Assembly (NCBI GenBank): GCA_021773115.1
Contig: JAJFKS010000017.1
Coordinates: 339,838 to 403,837 of the forward strand
Source: Woeseiaceae bacterium
Lineage (GTDB): Bacteria; Pseudomonadota; Gammaproteobacteria; Steroidobacterales; Woeseiaceae
Direction of reading: 5' to 3'
DNA: 64,000 nucleotides
The notes under the pieces: generated by a model
Told to the model about the DNA's origin: nothing
Database searches by the model: none
What the model saw: the letters and a program-made list of their open reading frames with translations, nothing else
Made by a program: the position numbers and the translations under genes
Shown: positions 47,515 to 58,805 of the stretch, piece after piece
Layout: the number at the start of each line of letters is the position of its first letter
How positions within the stretch are numbered: position 1 is the first letter of the stretch

Positions 47515-47871
47515 ATGTTGCAAGAATATCTTCCAATCCTGATCTTTCTCGGTATTGCCGCTGGCATCGGCATGCTTCTGCTGGGGCTCGGTTTTCTCAT
47601 CGGCCAGGGCGGAAAAGACGACGAAAAGCTGTCGCCGTACGAATGTGGTTTCGAACCATTTGACGATTCACGCATGAAATTTGATGTGCGTTATTACCTC
47701 GTCGCAATCCTGTTTATCATTTTTGATCTCGAGATCGCGTTTCTGTTTCCATGGGCAGTCTCGCTCGATACCGTTGGCCAGTTCGGCTTGCTCGCAATGG
47801 CATTGTTCCTGGCCATTCTTGTTGTCGGCTTCATTTACGAATGGAAGAAGGGGGCACTCGAGTGGGATTGA
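47515..47871 (+). CDS. nuoA: NADH-quinone oxidoreductase subunit A
   Basis: A 118-residue membrane subunit with three hydrophobic helices and the family motif [21 protein letters not shown], followed by [11 protein letters not shown]. It is part of the membrane arm of complex I near the quinone site. First gene of the 14-gene nuo operon; nuoB starts within its last codons. Confidence 0.97.
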   Translation: MLQEYLPILIFLGIAAGIGMLLLGLGFLIGQGGKDDEKLSPYECGFEPFDDSRMKFDVRYYLVAILFIIFDLEIAFLFPWAVSLDTVGQFGLLAMALFLAILVVGFIYEWKKGALEWD

Positions 47872-48389
47872 GCAACACTGCCGAAGCAAGCGTGATGCCG
47901 AATAGTCCGGAAGCAGCGGGCGGGAGTCTGCAGAAGAAGGGCTTCGTCGTCACCAGTGTCGATTCCGTCATGAACTGGGCGCGAACGGGTTCTCTCTGGC
48001 CGATGACGTTTGGTCTGGCCTGTTGCGCGGTCGAGATGATGCAGGCCGGTGCCGCACGCTATGACCTGGACCGCTTCGGTATTATTTTTCGCCCGAGCCC
48101 ACGCCAGTCAGACTGCATGATTGTCGCCGGGACATTGACAAACAAGATGGCACCGGCGCTGCGAAAAGTTTATGACCAAATGCCGGAACCGCGCTGGGTT
48201 GTCTCCATGGGATCTTGCGCGAACGGTGGCGGCTACTATCACTATTCGTATGCGGTTGTGCGCGGCTGTGATCGGATCGTTCCGGTCGATGTCTATGTCC
48301 CTGGTTGCCCGCCTACGGCTGAAGCGCTGATCTATGGCCTTATCCAACTACAAAACAAAATCCGTCGAACAAGCACGATAGCCCGATAA
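47862..48389 (+). CDS. nuoB: NADH-quinone oxidoreductase subunit B
   Basis: A GTG at 47862, overlapping the nuoA end by 10 bases, gives 175 residues beginning [10 protein letters not shown]; earlier in-frame codons lie inside nuoA. The N2 [4Fe-4S] ligands are seen in [10 protein letters not shown], in the Cys of [11 protein letters not shown] and in [11 protein letters not shown]. The subunit carries the last iron-sulfur centre that reduces quinone. Confidence 0.97.
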   Translation: MGLSNTAEASVMPNSPEAAGGSLQKKGFVVTSVDSVMNWARTGSLWPMTFGLACCAVEMMQAGAARYDLDRFGIIFRPSPRQSDCMIVAGTLTNKMAPALRKVYDQMPEPRWVVSMGSCANGGGYYHYSYAVVRGCDRIVPVDVYVPGCPPTAEALIYGLIQLQNKIRRTSTIAR

Positions 48390-48398
48390 GAAAAAGCG

Positions 48399-49103
48399 AT
48401 GATGAACCACAGCGAGACTCTAGCCGCTCGAATTGAAGCGCGCTTCGGCGATCAGATGAATCGCGTCGCATCGTCGTGCGGCGAACTCACCTATGAAGTG
48501 GGTAAAGACGAGCTAAGCAAGGTCGCGACAGCGTTGCGCAATGAAGCCGACTTTGGATTCGAAATGCTCGTTGATGTCTGCGGTGTGGACTATCTCAGCT
48601 ACGGTAGTGACGAGTGGATTACTGAGAGCGCGACCGGTACCGGATTTAGCCGCGGCGTCGAACGCAAGCCGGTTATTCTTGATGAGGCAGATGAGTTTGA
48701 TCCGCGCCGTTTTGCCGTCGTCTACCACCTGCTGTCGATCCAAAACAATATTCGCCTGCGCCTGCGTGTTTTTACGGGCACCAGCAATCCACCGATCGTT
48801 CGTTCGGTTGTGGATATCTGGAATGGTGCGAACTGGTTTGAGCGCGAAGTGTTCGACTTGTACGGGATTTTATTCGACGGCCATCCCGACTTACGGCGAA
48901 TTTTGACCGACTATGGTTTTATCGGGCACCCGTTTCGCAAAGACTTTCCCATCATTGGTAATGTTGAAGTCAGTTATGACAGCGATGAGGGACGTGTCGT
49001 CTACAAACCGGTGACTATCGAACCGCGTACGCTCGTGCCACGTGTTATTCGTGATGACAATCGCTATTCAGCCGATCTAAAGGACATTCAAAAAGATGGC
49101 TGA
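48399..49103 (+). CDS. nuoC: NADH-quinone oxidoreductase subunit C
   Basis: A 234-residue peripheral subunit with [29 protein letters not shown] sequence near residue 145 and [14 protein letters not shown] at the end, the 30-kDa subunit signature. It is a separate gene and not fused to nuoD as it is in E. coli. It overlaps nuoD by 8 bases. Confidence 0.97.
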   Translation: MMNHSETLAARIEARFGDQMNRVASSCGELTYEVGKDELSKVATALRNEADFGFEMLVDVCGVDYLSYGSDEWITESATGTGFSRGVERKPVILDEADEFDPRRFAVVYHLLSIQNNIRLRLRVFTGTSNPPIVRSVVDIWNGANWFEREVFDLYGILFDGHPDLRRILTDYGFIGHPFRKDFPIIGNVEVSYDSDEGRVVYKPVTIEPRTLVPRVIRDDNRYSADLKDIQKDG

Positions 49104-50349
49104 GATTCAAAGCTACACGATGAACTTCGGACCACAGCATCCCGCAGCGCATGGCGTATTGCGGCTGGTACTTGAGATCGAAGGTGAAACGATTCAGAAA
49201 GCGGACCCACACGTGGGACTGCTGCATCGTGGTACAGAAAAACTGGCCGAAACCAAGCCGTTTAATCAGAGCATCGGCTACATGGATCGGCTCGACTACG
49301 TGTCGATGATGTGTAACGAGCATGGTTACGTGCTCGCAATCGAGAAGCTGCTGGGCATCGAAGTCCCAGCGCGGGCGCAATACATTCGCGTCATGTTTGA
49401 TGAAGTCACCCGCGTTTTGAACCACCTGATGTGGCTTGGTGCACACGGCCTCGATATCGGCGCAATGACGATGTTCCTGTATTGCTTCCGCGAACGCGAA
49501 GACCTCATGGATTGTTATGAGGCCGTTTCCGGAACACGCATGCACGCGACCTATTACCGGCCGGGAGGCGTCTATCGCGACTTGCCGGAAACGATGCCGA
49601 AGTACGCGGAATCGAAGTACCGTAGCAAGAAGGAACTGGACCGCATGAACTCCGTTCGTGATGGCTCAATGCTCGACTTCATCGAGGATTTCACGAAGCG
49701 CTTTCCGGCATGCGTTGATGATTACGAAACCTTGTTGACCGACAACCGAATCTGGAAACAACGCACAGTCAATATTGCGGTTGTAACGCCCGAGCGAGCA
49801 ATGCAACTGGGATTCTCCGGACCGATGTTGCGTGGTTCCGGCGTCGAGTGGGATCTGAGAAAGAAACAGCCGTACGAAGTTTACGATCAGATGCATTTCG
49901 ATATTCCGGTTGGCGTCAATGGCGATTGTTATGACCGCTACCTGGTTCGTGTGGAGGAAATGCGACAGTCCAATCGCATCATCAAACAATGCGTTGACTG
50001 GTTACGAAAAAACCCCGGTCCGGTTATCGCGGAAGATCACAAGATCGTGCCGCCAAGTCGCGTTGAAATGAAAGATGATATGGAATCGCTCATTCATCAT
50101 TTCAAATTATTTACGGAAGGCTATTGCGTGCCGGAAGGCGAAGCGTATTCCGCCATCGAACACCCCAAGGGTGAGTTCGGTGTTTATATTATTTCGGATG
50201 GCGCAAACAAACCGTACCGCGTAAAAATTCGTGCCCCTGGCTTTGCGCACTTGTCGGCGATGTCCGAGATGGTCGAAGGACACATGCTGGCCGATGTTGT
50301 CGCTGTAATTGGTACTCAGGACATTGTATTCGGAGAAGTTGACCGATGA
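49096..50349 (+). CDS. nuoD: NADH-quinone oxidoreductase subunit D
   Basis: A 417-residue 49-kDa-type subunit: [15 protein letters not shown] at the start, [14 protein letters not shown], the quinone-site residues in [10 protein letters not shown] and the conserved end DIVFGEVDR. It forms the quinone pocket with NuoB. It overlaps nuoE by four bases. Confidence 0.98.
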   Translation: MAEIQSYTMNFGPQHPAAHGVLRLVLEIEGETIQKADPHVGLLHRGTEKLAETKPFNQSIGYMDRLDYVSMMCNEHGYVLAIEKLLGIEVPARAQYIRVMFDEVTRVLNHLMWLGAHGLDIGAMTMFLYCFREREDLMDCYEAVSGTRMHATYYRPGGVYRDLPETMPKYAESKYRSKKELDRMNSVRDGSMLDFIEDFTKRFPACVDDYETLLTDNRIWKQRTVNIAVVTPERAMQLGFSGPMLRGSGVEWDLRKKQPYEVYDQMHFDIPVGVNGDCYDRYLVRVEEMRQSNRIIKQCVDWLRKNPGPVIAEDHKIVPPSRVEMKDDMESLIHHFKLFTEGYCVPEGEAYSAIEHPKGEFGVYIISDGANKPYRVKIRAPGFAHLSAMSEMVEGHMLADVVAVIGTQDIVFGEVDR

Positions 50350-50831
50350 GTTACGAACTGTCAAGCCACGTTCGGGAAGAAATTGACCACTGGAAATCGA
50401 GATTTCCGGAGGGCCGACAGCGCTCGGCTGTCATTGCCGCGCTGCACGCTGCGCAACATGAAAACAAGGGTTTCGTCACTGCAGAACAGATGAACGCAGT
50501 TGCCGAGTATCTCGACTTACCGACAATCCAGGTTTACGAAGTAGCAACTTTCTATTCCATGTTCCAGACGCGGGAAGTTGGGCGCAATGAGGTTGCCATC
50601 TGCACAAATGTGTCCTGCATGTTGCGCGGCGCTGAGGACATCGTCGATCATGTTGAAAGCAAACTCGGCGTCAAACTGGGTGAGAGCACGGCGGACGGTC
50701 GAATCTTCCTGAAGAAGGAGGAAGAATGTATCGCGGCCTGTTGTGGCGCGCCGGCCATGATGGTGAATCATAAGTATCACGAAAACCTGAGCAAAGCGCA
50801 GGTCGATGAAATTCTGGATGGGCTCGACTGA
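50346..50831 (+). CDS. nuoE: NADH-quinone oxidoreductase subunit E
   Basis: A 161-residue thioredoxin-like ferredoxin subunit. The N1a [2Fe-2S] ligands are the Cys pair in [11 protein letters not shown] and the later pair in [10 protein letters not shown]. It forms the NADH-dehydrogenase module with NuoF and NuoG. Its stop shares one base with the nuoF start (TGATG). Confidence 0.97.
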   Translation: MSYELSSHVREEIDHWKSRFPEGRQRSAVIAALHAAQHENKGFVTAEQMNAVAEYLDLPTIQVYEVATFYSMFQTREVGRNEVAICTNVSCMLRGAEDIVDHVESKLGVKLGESTADGRIFLKKEEECIAACCGAPAMMVNHKYHENLSKAQVDEILDGLD

Positions 50832-52138
50832 TGGCCTACGAACAGAACCTGGTTTGCTTCAACACCTTCGGCTCCGAGGAGTCGTGGTCGCTTGCAACCT
50901 ACGAGAAGCATGATGGCTACCAGGCATGGCGCAAAATTCTGCAGGGCAAGTTAAAGCCTGAAGAAGTCATTGAGATCGTGAAAGCGTCCGGATTGCGTGG
51001 CCGCGGTGGTGCAGGCTTCCCGACCGGTCTGAAGTGGAGCTTCATGCCGAAAGACCCAAGCATTCAAAAATACCTGGTCTGCAACTCTGATGAGAGCGAG
51101 CCGGGTACCTGCCATGATCGTGAAATTTTGCGTTACAACCCGCATGCACTGGTTGAGGGCATGGCGATCGCCGCGTATGCGATGGGGGCGACGGTGGCCT
51201 ACAACTACATTCGCGGTGAATTTCTAGATGAACCGGTGCCGCGATTTGAGGCGGCGGTCAAAGAGGCCTACGAGGCCGGGCTGTTGGGCAAAAATATCCA
51301 GGGCTCGAAAATTGATTTCGACCTTTTTACCTTTATCGGCGCCGGCGCGTACATTTGTGGCGAAGAAACGGCGCTTCTGGAATCGCTCGAAGGCAAGCAG
51401 GGTCGACCACGGTTCAAGCCGCCGTTTCCGGCGAATTTTGGCCTGTACGGCAAGCCGACCACGATCAACAACACGCAAAGTCTGGCGAGCGTTCCAGCGA
51501 TCATGCGCAACGGCGCAGCCTGGTTTGCCGCGCTGGGCCCGGAGGGTTCAGGTGGCACCGCACTGTTCTCGGTATCCGGACATGTTGAAAAGCCGGGCAA
51601 CTATGAGTTGCCGATGGGCATTCCCTTTAAAGACCTGCTCAACGATATTTGTGGCGGCGTTCTCGGTGGCCGCAAATTAAAAGCTGTGATACCGGGTGGT
51701 TCGTCGTGCAAAGTGTTGCCGGCAGAGATCATCATGGACTGCACGATGGATTACACGTCGCTACAAAAGGCGGGATCATCGTTCGGCACAGGAGCCGTAA
51801 TGGTGATGGATGAAACGACTTGCATGGTCAAAGTCCTGCGCAGAATTTCGCGTTTTTATATGGCGGAGTCTTGCGGACAATGCACGCCGTGTCGCGAAGG
51901 TACCGGCTGGCTGTATCGCATGTTGACGCGCATCACGGAAGGTAAGGGCGAAGAGGCCGATCTTGCGAAGCTCGTGGATGTTGCGAACAAAATTGAAGGC
52001 CACACAATCTGCGCACTCGGTGATGCTGCGGCATGGCCAGTGCAAAGCTTCCTGAAACACTACATCCACGAATTCGAATACATGGTTCGCAATAACGGAC
52101 GCAGTATCGTCGATGACCCAAGCGAGGTTGCCGCGTAA
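50831..52138 (+). CDS. nuoF: NADH-quinone oxidoreductase subunit F
   Basis: A 435-residue 51-kDa-type flavoprotein subunit. NADH and FMN sites are in [18 protein letters not shown] and [10 protein letters not shown], with [19 protein letters not shown], and the N3 [4Fe-4S] ligands in [13 protein letters not shown] plus the Cys of [10 protein letters not shown]. It takes the hydride from NADH. Confidence 0.98.
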   Translation: MAYEQNLVCFNTFGSEESWSLATYEKHDGYQAWRKILQGKLKPEEVIEIVKASGLRGRGGAGFPTGLKWSFMPKDPSIQKYLVCNSDESEPGTCHDREILRYNPHALVEGMAIAAYAMGATVAYNYIRGEFLDEPVPRFEAAVKEAYEAGLLGKNIQGSKIDFDLFTFIGAGAYICGEETALLESLEGKQGRPRFKPPFPANFGLYGKPTTINNTQSLASVPAIMRNGAAWFAALGPEGSGGTALFSVSGHVEKPGNYELPMGIPFKDLLNDICGGVLGGRKLKAVIPGGSSCKVLPAEIIMDCTMDYTSLQKAGSSFGTGAVMVMDETTCMVKVLRRISRFYMAESCGQCTPCREGTGWLYRMLTRITEGKGEEADLAKLVDVANKIEGHTICALGDAAAWPVQSFLKHYIHEFEYMVRNNGRSIVDDPSEVAA

Positions 52139-52143
52139 GTATC

Positions 52144-54309
52144 ATGAGCGACGATATCGTAAACATCGAAGTTGACGGCAAGGCGGTAGAAGGCCGCCGT
52201 GGCCAGATGGTCATCGAAGTGACCGACAAAATCGGCGCCTATGTACCGCGTTTTTGCTATCACGAGAAGCTCAGCATCGCGGCGAACTGTCGTATGTGTC
52301 TCGTCGATATCGAGGGCGCGCCGAAACCCATTCCTGCCTGCGCTCAGCCGATTGCTGAGGGCATGAAAATTTTCACCAAATCGCCACGCGCCATATCGGC
52401 ACAGAAAGCGACGATGGAGTTCCTGCTGATCAACCACCCACTGGATTGCCCGATTTGCGATCAGGGCGGTGAGTGCGAGTTGCAGGATCTGGCAATGGGC
52501 TATGGGCGGGATATCTCTCGTTACAACGATCGCAAGCGCGTTGTAAAAGACAAAGACATAGGACCGCTGATATCGACTGACATGACCCGCTGCATTCACT
52601 GCACGCGTTGCGTTCGCTTTGGCGAAGAGGTGCAGGGAAATCCGCAGCTCGGCACGATTGACCGCGGTGAGGACGTCAAGATATCGACCTACGTCGAAGA
52701 AAACGTCGACCACGAATTGTCGGCCAATATCATTGACCTGTGCCCGGTCGGTGCGCTGAATAACAAGCCTTACCGGTACAGTGCACGTGCGTGGGAGATG
52801 GAGCAACTTGCAACAATTTCGCCACATGACTGCGTCGGTTCAAATCTTTTTGCGCACGTATTGCGTGGCACTGTTAAGCGTATCGTTCCACGGGATAACG
52901 AGTCGATCAATGAAACGTGGATTTCGGATCGCGACCGTTACAGCTACGAAGCGATTTACAGTGCCGATCGTCTGACCTCGCCGCGACAAAAATTGAATGG
53001 ACAATGGCAGGACATCGACTGGGCCGATGCCTTGTCAATGGCTGCGGAAGTTCTCACAAAAGCCGGTGGCGACAAGACAGGCATTATCGCGTCACCCGGT
53101 GCTACGGTCGAAGAATCACACCTGCTCGCGACACTGGCCGAACATCTCGGTACTGCCAATATCGACCATCGTATTTCGCGTCGTGACACCACGGATCAGG
53201 ATGCTGACCCAATTTACGACAGGCTGGGTTGTGGCATTGACGAAATCGAAAATCAGGGCGCTGTTCTGGTTGCCGGATCGAACGTCCGCAGCGAAGCGCC
53301 GATCATTGCACATCGCTTGCGAAAGGCAGCACTTGCCGGCGCTAAGGTCAGTTTTGCGAACGCGAGGAAATACGAATATTTCTTCGACGTAGCGGACTAC
53401 TGCTCTGGTAAGGGTCTGGTCAATCTTTTGTCCGGAATCGTAATGGCAGCCTCGGCTGGCAATCCGCCATCGACTGTTGCGGAGCTTTGCTCAGGCGTCA
53501 CAGCATCCGATGCCGACAAGCGTATCGCGGCTTCGCTGAAGGACGCTGACAATGCGCTGGTATTGCTTGGGAACATTGCACGTCGACACGCAGCGTACTC
53601 GGCAGTGCGCGCGTTAGCTGCGGCTGTAGCCGACCTGACCGGCGCGACACTTGGCAGCATTACCGAAGGACCAAACTCGGCTGGCGCGAGCCTCGCTGGC
53701 GTGCTGCCGCATCGCGCGGCGGCAGGTAAAAAGCGCTTATCGCAAGGTCTCAGCGTAGCGGAAATGCTCGAAAGTTCGCTGGACGCAGTCGTACTCGTCA
53801 ATGTCGAGCCCGAGGCTGACATACTGGCGACCACCGATGTTGTTGCGAAGCTATCGAAGCAAGACTTTGTCATCGCGTTGACACCGTTCGTTTCGGATGA
53901 CCTGCTGGAGGCAGCCGATCTGCTGTTGCCGATCGGTACGTTTGCCGAAACCTCGGGTACCTATGTCAACGTTGCCGGCACCTGGCAAGGTTTTTCCGGC
54001 GTTGCCAAACCGGTCGGTGAATCGCGGCCATGCTGGAAAGTATTGCGGGTGCTCGGAAATCTGACAAACGCGGATGGTTTTGATTACGTTACCAGCGAAG
54101 ATGTCCTGGCCGATTGCAAAAAGTCGTTGGGCGAAGTCGGCGCGGGCCACTATGAAGCTGGCGCCAGGATTGCGAAACCGAATGGCGCCGATGCTGCGAA
54201 TCGCGAAATCGATATCCCGCTGTATTCCGTAGACAGCATGGTCAGACGCGCGCACGCGCTGCAACAGACGTTGGCGGCGAAACGAGCGGCGGGTGAGGGC
54301 CAGCAATAA
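52144..54309 (+). CDS. nuoG: NADH-quinone oxidoreductase subunit G
   Basis: A 721-residue 75-kDa-type subunit. [2Fe-2S] N1b ligands are Cys38, Cys49, Cys52 and Cys66; N5 uses His98, Cys102, Cys105 and Cys111; N4 uses Cys150, Cys153, Cys156 and Cys200. A molybdopterin-oxidoreductase-like domain without cofactor follows, with a shortened C-terminal part ([16 protein letters not shown]). The N7 cluster cysteines of E. coli-type NuoG are not evident. It abuts nuoH (TAATG). Confidence 0.97.
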   Translation: MSDDIVNIEVDGKAVEGRRGQMVIEVTDKIGAYVPRFCYHEKLSIAANCRMCLVDIEGAPKPIPACAQPIAEGMKIFTKSPRAISAQKATMEFLLINHPLDCPICDQGGECELQDLAMGYGRDISRYNDRKRVVKDKDIGPLISTDMTRCIHCTRCVRFGEEVQGNPQLGTIDRGEDVKISTYVEENVDHELSANIIDLCPVGALNNKPYRYSARAWEMEQLATISPHDCVGSNLFAHVLRGTVKRIVPRDNESINETWISDRDRYSYEAIYSADRLTSPRQKLNGQWQDIDWADALSMAAEVLTKAGGDKTGIIASPGATVEESHLLATLAEHLGTANIDHRISRRDTTDQDADPIYDRLGCGIDEIENQGAVLVAGSNVRSEAPIIAHRLRKAALAGAKVSFANARKYEYFFDVADYCSGKGLVNLLSGIVMAASAGNPPSTVAELCSGVTASDADKRIAASLKDADNALVLLGNIARRHAAYSAVRALAAAVADLTGATLGSITEGPNSAGASLAGVLPHRAAAGKKRLSQGLSVAEMLESSLDAVVLVNVEPEADILATTDVVAKLSKQDFVIALTPFVSDDLLEAADLLLPIGTFAETSGTYVNVAGTWQGFSGVAKPVGESRPCWKVLRVLGNLTNADGFDYVTSEDVLADCKKSLGEVGAGHYEAGARIAKPNGADAANREIDIPLYSVDSMVRRAHALQQTLAAKRAAGEGQQ

Positions 54310-55412
54310 TGCTCGATTTTCTTGCCAGCCTGATTCCTGTGTTTGTAATGGATTTGTGGAATGCGCTTCCGCCGCTGGTGCAATACCTGTCGACCACTGT
54401 ATTCAAGATATTGCTGGTAACGATTGCGATTATTCTGATCGTTGCATTCTCAACCTACTTTGAACGCAAGGTCATTGGACGGATGCAGGCGCGCGTCGGA
54501 CCAAACCGGGTTGGGCCACTCGGACTCGGGCAGCCATTCGCAGACGTGATCAAGCTTCTGATCAAAGAAGTCCTGGTGCCGTCGCAATCCAGTAATTTCC
54601 TATTCGTCATCGCTCCATTGCTGTCACTGATCCCGGCGCTCGCGACCTGGGCGGTTATACCGCTGAACGACTGGTACGTCATTGCTGATATCAATGCCGG
54701 GCTCTTATATGTCCTCGCGTTGACATCGATCGGGGTCTACGGAGTCATACTGGCCGGCTGGGCGACAAACTCTAAGTATGCACTGCTTGGTGCGATGCGT
54801 TCGGCGGCGCAGATCGTTGCCTACGAGATCGCAATGGGATTCGCCCTGGTGGGTGTCTTGATGGCGTCTGGCAGCCTGAATATCGGCGATATTGTCCGCG
54901 CCCAGAACGGCGGTTTTAGCCAGTGGTTCCTGATCCCATTGTTGCCGTTGTTTGTTGTTTACTGGATATCGGGTGTTGCCGAAACCAATCGGGCTCCATT
55001 TGATGTGGCCGAGGGTGAATCGGAGATCGTCGCTGGCTTCCACGTTGAGTATTCCGGCGTCGCGTTCGCGCTGTTCTTCCTGGCCGAATACGCCAACATG
55101 GTGCTCATTTCAACATTAACAGCGATCTTTTTCCTCGGTGGCTGGGCATCGCCGTTTGAAGGCTGGACATTCCTTAATGACATCGTATGGCTCGCCTGGC
55201 TGAGCGCCGGTGGCCTGCACTGGTTGTTCATTAAAATGTGCATTTTCATGTATACCTTCTTCTGGTTCCGCGCGACCTTTCCGCGCTATCGCTATGACCA
55301 AATCATGCGGCTGGGCTGGAAGATATTCATTCCTGTAACGATCATCTGGATCGCCGTGGAAGGGGCTATGGCCTGGTTCCAGGTGGGTCCGTGGTCAGGC
55401 TTGGGCGCATAG
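54309..55412 (+). CDS. nuoH: NADH-quinone oxidoreductase subunit H
   Basis: A 367-residue membrane subunit with eight or nine helices: [23 protein letters not shown] loop and [11 protein letters not shown], then [20 protein letters not shown] at the quinone cavity. It links the hydrophilic arm to the membrane arm. Confidence 0.98.
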   Translation: MLDFLASLIPVFVMDLWNALPPLVQYLSTTVFKILLVTIAIILIVAFSTYFERKVIGRMQARVGPNRVGPLGLGQPFADVIKLLIKEVLVPSQSSNFLFVIAPLLSLIPALATWAVIPLNDWYVIADINAGLLYVLALTSIGVYGVILAGWATNSKYALLGAMRSAAQIVAYEIAMGFALVGVLMASGSLNIGDIVRAQNGGFSQWFLIPLLPLFVVYWISGVAETNRAPFDVAEGESEIVAGFHVEYSGVAFALFFLAEYANMVLISTLTAIFFLGGWASPFEGWTFLNDIVWLAWLSAGGLHWLFIKMCIFMYTFFWFRATFPRYRYDQIMRLGWKIFIPVTIIWIAVEGAMAWFQVGPWSGLGA

Positions 55413-55416
55413 AACG

Positions 55417-55905
55417 ATGAGTCAATTTACGAGCTACATCAAAACGTTTGCGCTTTGGGATCTGTGGCGTGGACTGGGCGTGACACTTCGGCAGTTTTTC
55501 AAAAAGGGCGTGACGCTCGAATATCCCGATGAGAAAACACCACAGTCGCATCGCTTCCGTGGCTTACACGCGTTGCGTCGCTATCCAAACGGCGAGGAAC
55601 GCTGCATTGCCTGCAAGCTGTGCGAAGCGGTCTGTCCCGCGCTCGCGATTACGATTGAGTCTGAGGTTGCCGACGATGGTACGCGTCGCACCTCTCGTTA
55701 CGATATCGATTTGTTCAAATGCATTTATTGCGGCTTCTGCGAAGAGGCGTGCCCGGTTGATGCCATCGTCGAAACGCGAATTCATGAATATCACATGGAA
55801 ACGCCCGGCGAGAACATCATGACTAAAGACAAGCTGCTTGCGGTTGGTGACAAGTATGACGCCATGATTTCCGCAGACAAAGCCGCCGATGCGAAGTACC
55901 GGTAG
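55417..55905 (+). CDS. nuoI: NADH-quinone oxidoreductase subunit I
   Basis: A 162-residue ferredoxin-like subunit with an N-terminal amphipathic anchor and two CxxCxxCxxxCP sets, [16 protein letters not shown] and [16 protein letters not shown], binding N6a and N6b. It passes electrons from NuoG to NuoB. Confidence 0.98.
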   Translation: MSQFTSYIKTFALWDLWRGLGVTLRQFFKKGVTLEYPDEKTPQSHRFRGLHALRRYPNGEERCIACKLCEAVCPALAITIESEVADDGTRRTSRYDIDLFKCIYCGFCEEACPVDAIVETRIHEYHMETPGENIMTKDKLLAVGDKYDAMISADKAADAKYR

Positions 55906-55915
55906 GTAGGAGACT

Positions 55916-56518
55916 ATGTTTCATACAATTCTCTTTTATAGCTTTGCTTTCGTCATGTTTGGCGCGGCTATCGGTGTGGTGTTTTCGCGCAACCCGGTGC
56001 ATTCAGTCATGTTCCTGGTGCTGACGTTTTTCCAGGCTGCTGTCTTGTGGTTGTTGGCCGAGGCGGAATTCCTGGCCATTGTGCTGGTGCTCGTCTACGT
56101 CGGTGCAGTGATGGTGCTTTTCCTGTTTGTGGTCATGATGCTTGAAGTCAATATTGAAGCCGCAAAGCGTGGCCTGACGCGTTTTGCTCCGCTTGGGATC
56201 GGCATCGCACTGTTGATGGTGATCCAACTGATCCAGCTAATCTGGCTGCGTAGCCAGGGTTTTGCTGGCACTGACGGATTCGCAGCGACGCCGGAGGGCT
56301 ATAGCAACACCAAGGCACTGGGCGCGGTGCTCTACACCGAACATGTCTATGCATTTGAAATTGCGGCCGTGATTCTGTTGCTCGCCATCGTTGCCGCAAT
56401 CACGCTTACCATGCGTAAGCGTCCCGGAATCAAGACACAGGATATCGCTAAGCAGGTTGCCGTTCGTGCGAAAGACCGGGTTCGAATCGTCAAGATGGAA
56501 TCGGAGGAACGGCAATGA
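55916..56518 (+). CDS. nuoJ: NADH-quinone oxidoreductase subunit J
   Basis: A 200-residue membrane subunit with five helices, including the pi-bulge helix region [21 protein letters not shown], the standard NuoJ signature. A charged C-terminal tail ([17 protein letters not shown]) is longer than in many homologues. It overlaps nuoK by four bases. Confidence 0.97.
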   Translation: MFHTILFYSFAFVMFGAAIGVVFSRNPVHSVMFLVLTFFQAAVLWLLAEAEFLAIVLVLVYVGAVMVLFLFVVMMLEVNIEAAKRGLTRFAPLGIGIALLMVIQLIQLIWLRSQGFAGTDGFAATPEGYSNTKALGAVLYTEHVYAFEIAAVILLLAIVAAITLTMRKRPGIKTQDIAKQVAVRAKDRVRIVKMESEERQ

Positions 56519-56820
56519 TCGGTCTGGAGCACTACCTGACGGTGGCGGCCATGCTGTTCGTACTCAGTATTGCCGGCATCATCATCAATCGCCGCAATCT
56601 GATCATTTTACTGATGTGCATTGAACTCATGCTGCTGGCGGTGAACTTTAACTTCATCGCCTTTTCCCGCTACCTCGGTGACGAGACAGGCCAGGTATTT
56701 GTGTTCTTCATACTGACAGTCGCAGCGGCAGAAGCCGCGATTGGCCTCGCAATTCTGGTCGTCTTGTTCCGCAACCGCCGATCGATAGCGGTGCAAGAAC
56801 TAAACACGCTGAAAGGTTGA
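56515..56820 (+). CDS. nuoK: NADH-quinone oxidoreductase subunit K
   Basis: A 101-residue subunit with three helices and the two buried glutamates: one in [11 protein letters not shown] and one in [11 protein letters not shown]. These take part in proton translocation. It is 1 base from nuoL. Confidence 0.97.
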   Translation: MIGLEHYLTVAAMLFVLSIAGIIINRRNLIILLMCIELMLLAVNFNFIAFSRYLGDETGQVFVFFILTVAAAEAAIGLAILVVLFRNRRSIAVQELNTLKG

Positions 56821-56821
56821 T

Positions 56822-58792
56822 ATGTACTCCTATTACCTGACAATCGTTTTGGCACCTCTGGCGGCGGCAATTGTTGCGGGTCTCGCTGGCAAGCAGATCG
56901 GTCGTGCAGCATCTCACTGGGTCACGATTGCCGGTGTCGGTATTTCCTGCATTCTGTCGCTGGTCGTACTCAAGAACATGTTCTGGGGTGGTGCCGGCAG
57001 CGAAAATATCAGCGTCTACACATGGGCGGTGATCGACGGCCTGCACATGGAGGTCGGATTCCTGGTAGATCGCCTGACCGCATTGATGATGTGCGTCGTA
57101 ACTTTCGTATCGTTGATGGTGCATATCTACACGATCGGCTACATGCGTGAAGACCCGGGTTACCAGCGTTTCTTTAGCTATATCTCTTTGTTTACGTTTG
57201 CGATGCTGATGCTGGTCATGTCCAACAACTTCCTGCAGCTGTTCTTTGGCTGGGAAGCGGTCGGCCTGGTGTCCTATTTGCTGATCGGTTTCTGGTTGAA
57301 GAAAGAGACCGCCATTTTTGCGAACCTCAAAGCCTTCCTTGTTAACCGGGTTGGCGATTTTGGTTTCATCCTTGGTATCGCCGGTGTCGTCATGTTTACC
57401 GGCTCACTGGACTACGCGACCGTATTCTCAAGTGCTGACTCGATTGCAGCACAGAACATTGAAGTGTTTCCAGGCGCGCCCTGGAACGCAATGACGCTGA
57501 TTTGCATCCTGCTGTTTATCGGCGCCATGGGTAAGTCAGCGCAAGCACCACTGCATGTCTGGTTGCCGGACTCGATGGAAGGTCCGACTCCGATCTCGGC
57601 GCTGATTCACGCCGCGACGATGGTCACAGCCGGTATTTTCATGGTCGCTCGCATGTCGCCATTGTTCGAGTTGTCGACCACGGCATTAGCAGTCGTTATT
57701 GTGATCGGTTCGATCACCGCTTTTTTCATGGGTCTTCTGGGTATTGTTCAGAACGACATCAAGCGTGTCATCGCTTACTCAACACTGTCACAGTTGGGTT
57801 ACATGACCGTTGCGCTCGGTGCATCAGCTTACAGCGCTGCAATTTTCCACCTGATGACGCATGCGTTTTTCAAGGCCCTGCTGTTCCTCGCGGCCGGATC
57901 CGTGATTATCGCGTTGCACCATGAGCAGGACATTCGCAAGATGGGCGGCATTCGCAAATACATGCCGATTACCTACTGGACCTCGCTCGTTGGATCTTTG
58001 GCACTGATCGGTTTTCCGGGGTCGTCGGGCTTCTTTTCGAAGGACTTGCTGATTGAAGCGGTTAAAGATTCGCACTGGCAAGGTCAGGGCGCCGTTTACT
58101 GGATCGCCTACCTGAGCGTCTTGCTTGGCGTATTTGTCACGGCCCTGTATTCCTTCCGCATGTTCTTCCTGGTGTTCCACGGTAAGGAACGCATGGATGC
58201 CGAAACGAAAACACATCTGCACGAAACGCCGGCGGTTGTGACGGTGCCGTTGATTCTCCTGGCGATACCATCAGCCATTATTGGCTGGTTCACGGTCGGT
58301 CCGGTGCTGTTCGGTGATTACTTCGGGGATTCGGTTTTTGTCGTTGCTGGCCATGACGTGATTGGCGAGCACCTTGCGGCAACATGGCACGGTAGTCTCG
58401 GACTACTGACACATGCGCTAATGACCCCGGTCTTCTGGCTGGCGGCGAGCGGTGTGTTCGTAGCCTGGTTCCTGTATCTGAAACGACCCGATATTCCCGA
58501 GACCATGAAGACAAAGTTTTCCGGCATCTACAATTTGCTGGATCGCAAGTACTACTTTGATGACCTCTGGATCAAGGGGTTTGCCGCTGGTGGCCGCGGC
58601 ATTGGCCAGTTCCTTTGGCAAAAGGGCGACGAATTGCTGATCGATGGCCTGATGGTCAACGGCACGGCGAAAGCTGTCGGGCGAATGGCTGGCGTTATGC
58701 GCCAGATCCAGACCGGTTACCTGTACACCTACGCTTTCGCAATGATTATTGGTCTGACCGCATTACTGTCTTGGCTGATCTGGCTGCGGTAG
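56822..58792 (+). CDS. nuoL: NADH-quinone oxidoreductase subunit L
   Basis: A 656-residue antiporter-like subunit: GWEAVGLVSYLLIGFW, GAMGKSAQAPLHVWLPDSME (key Lys), ALIHAATMVTAGIFM and the long lateral helix and terminal helix at the C-terminus. It is the most distal proton-pumping subunit of complex I. Confidence 0.98.
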   Translation: MYSYYLTIVLAPLAAAIVAGLAGKQIGRAASHWVTIAGVGISCILSLVVLKNMFWGGAGSENISVYTWAVIDGLHMEVGFLVDRLTALMMCVVTFVSLMVHIYTIGYMREDPGYQRFFSYISLFTFAMLMLVMSNNFLQLFFGWEAVGLVSYLLIGFWLKKETAIFANLKAFLVNRVGDFGFILGIAGVVMFTGSLDYATVFSSADSIAAQNIEVFPGAPWNAMTLICILLFIGAMGKSAQAPLHVWLPDSMEGPTPISALIHAATMVTAGIFMVARMSPLFELSTTALAVVIVIGSITAFFMGLLGIVQNDIKRVIAYSTLSQLGYMTVALGASAYSAAIFHLMTHAFFKALLFLAAGSVIIALHHEQDIRKMGGIRKYMPITYWTSLVGSLALIGFPGSSGFFSKDLLIEAVKDSHWQGQGAVYWIAYLSVLLGVFVTALYSFRMFFLVFHGKERMDAETKTHLHETPAVVTVPLILLAIPSAIIGWFTVGPVLFGDYFGDSVFVVAGHDVIGEHLAATWHGSLGLLTHALMTPVFWLAASGVFVAWFLYLKRPDIPETMKTKFSGIYNLLDRKYYFDDLWIKGFAAGGRGIGQFLWQKGDELLIDGLMVNGTAKAVGRMAGVMRQIQTGYLYTYAFAMIIGLTALLSWLIWLR

Positions 58793-58805
58793 CCCAGGGA
58801 CGAAC

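Noticed and set aside
48399..50349. nuoC-nuoD gene fusion as in E. coli
   Set aside because: There is a stop codon for nuoC at 49103 and a separate nuoD start at 49096, so the two are distinct overlapping genes.
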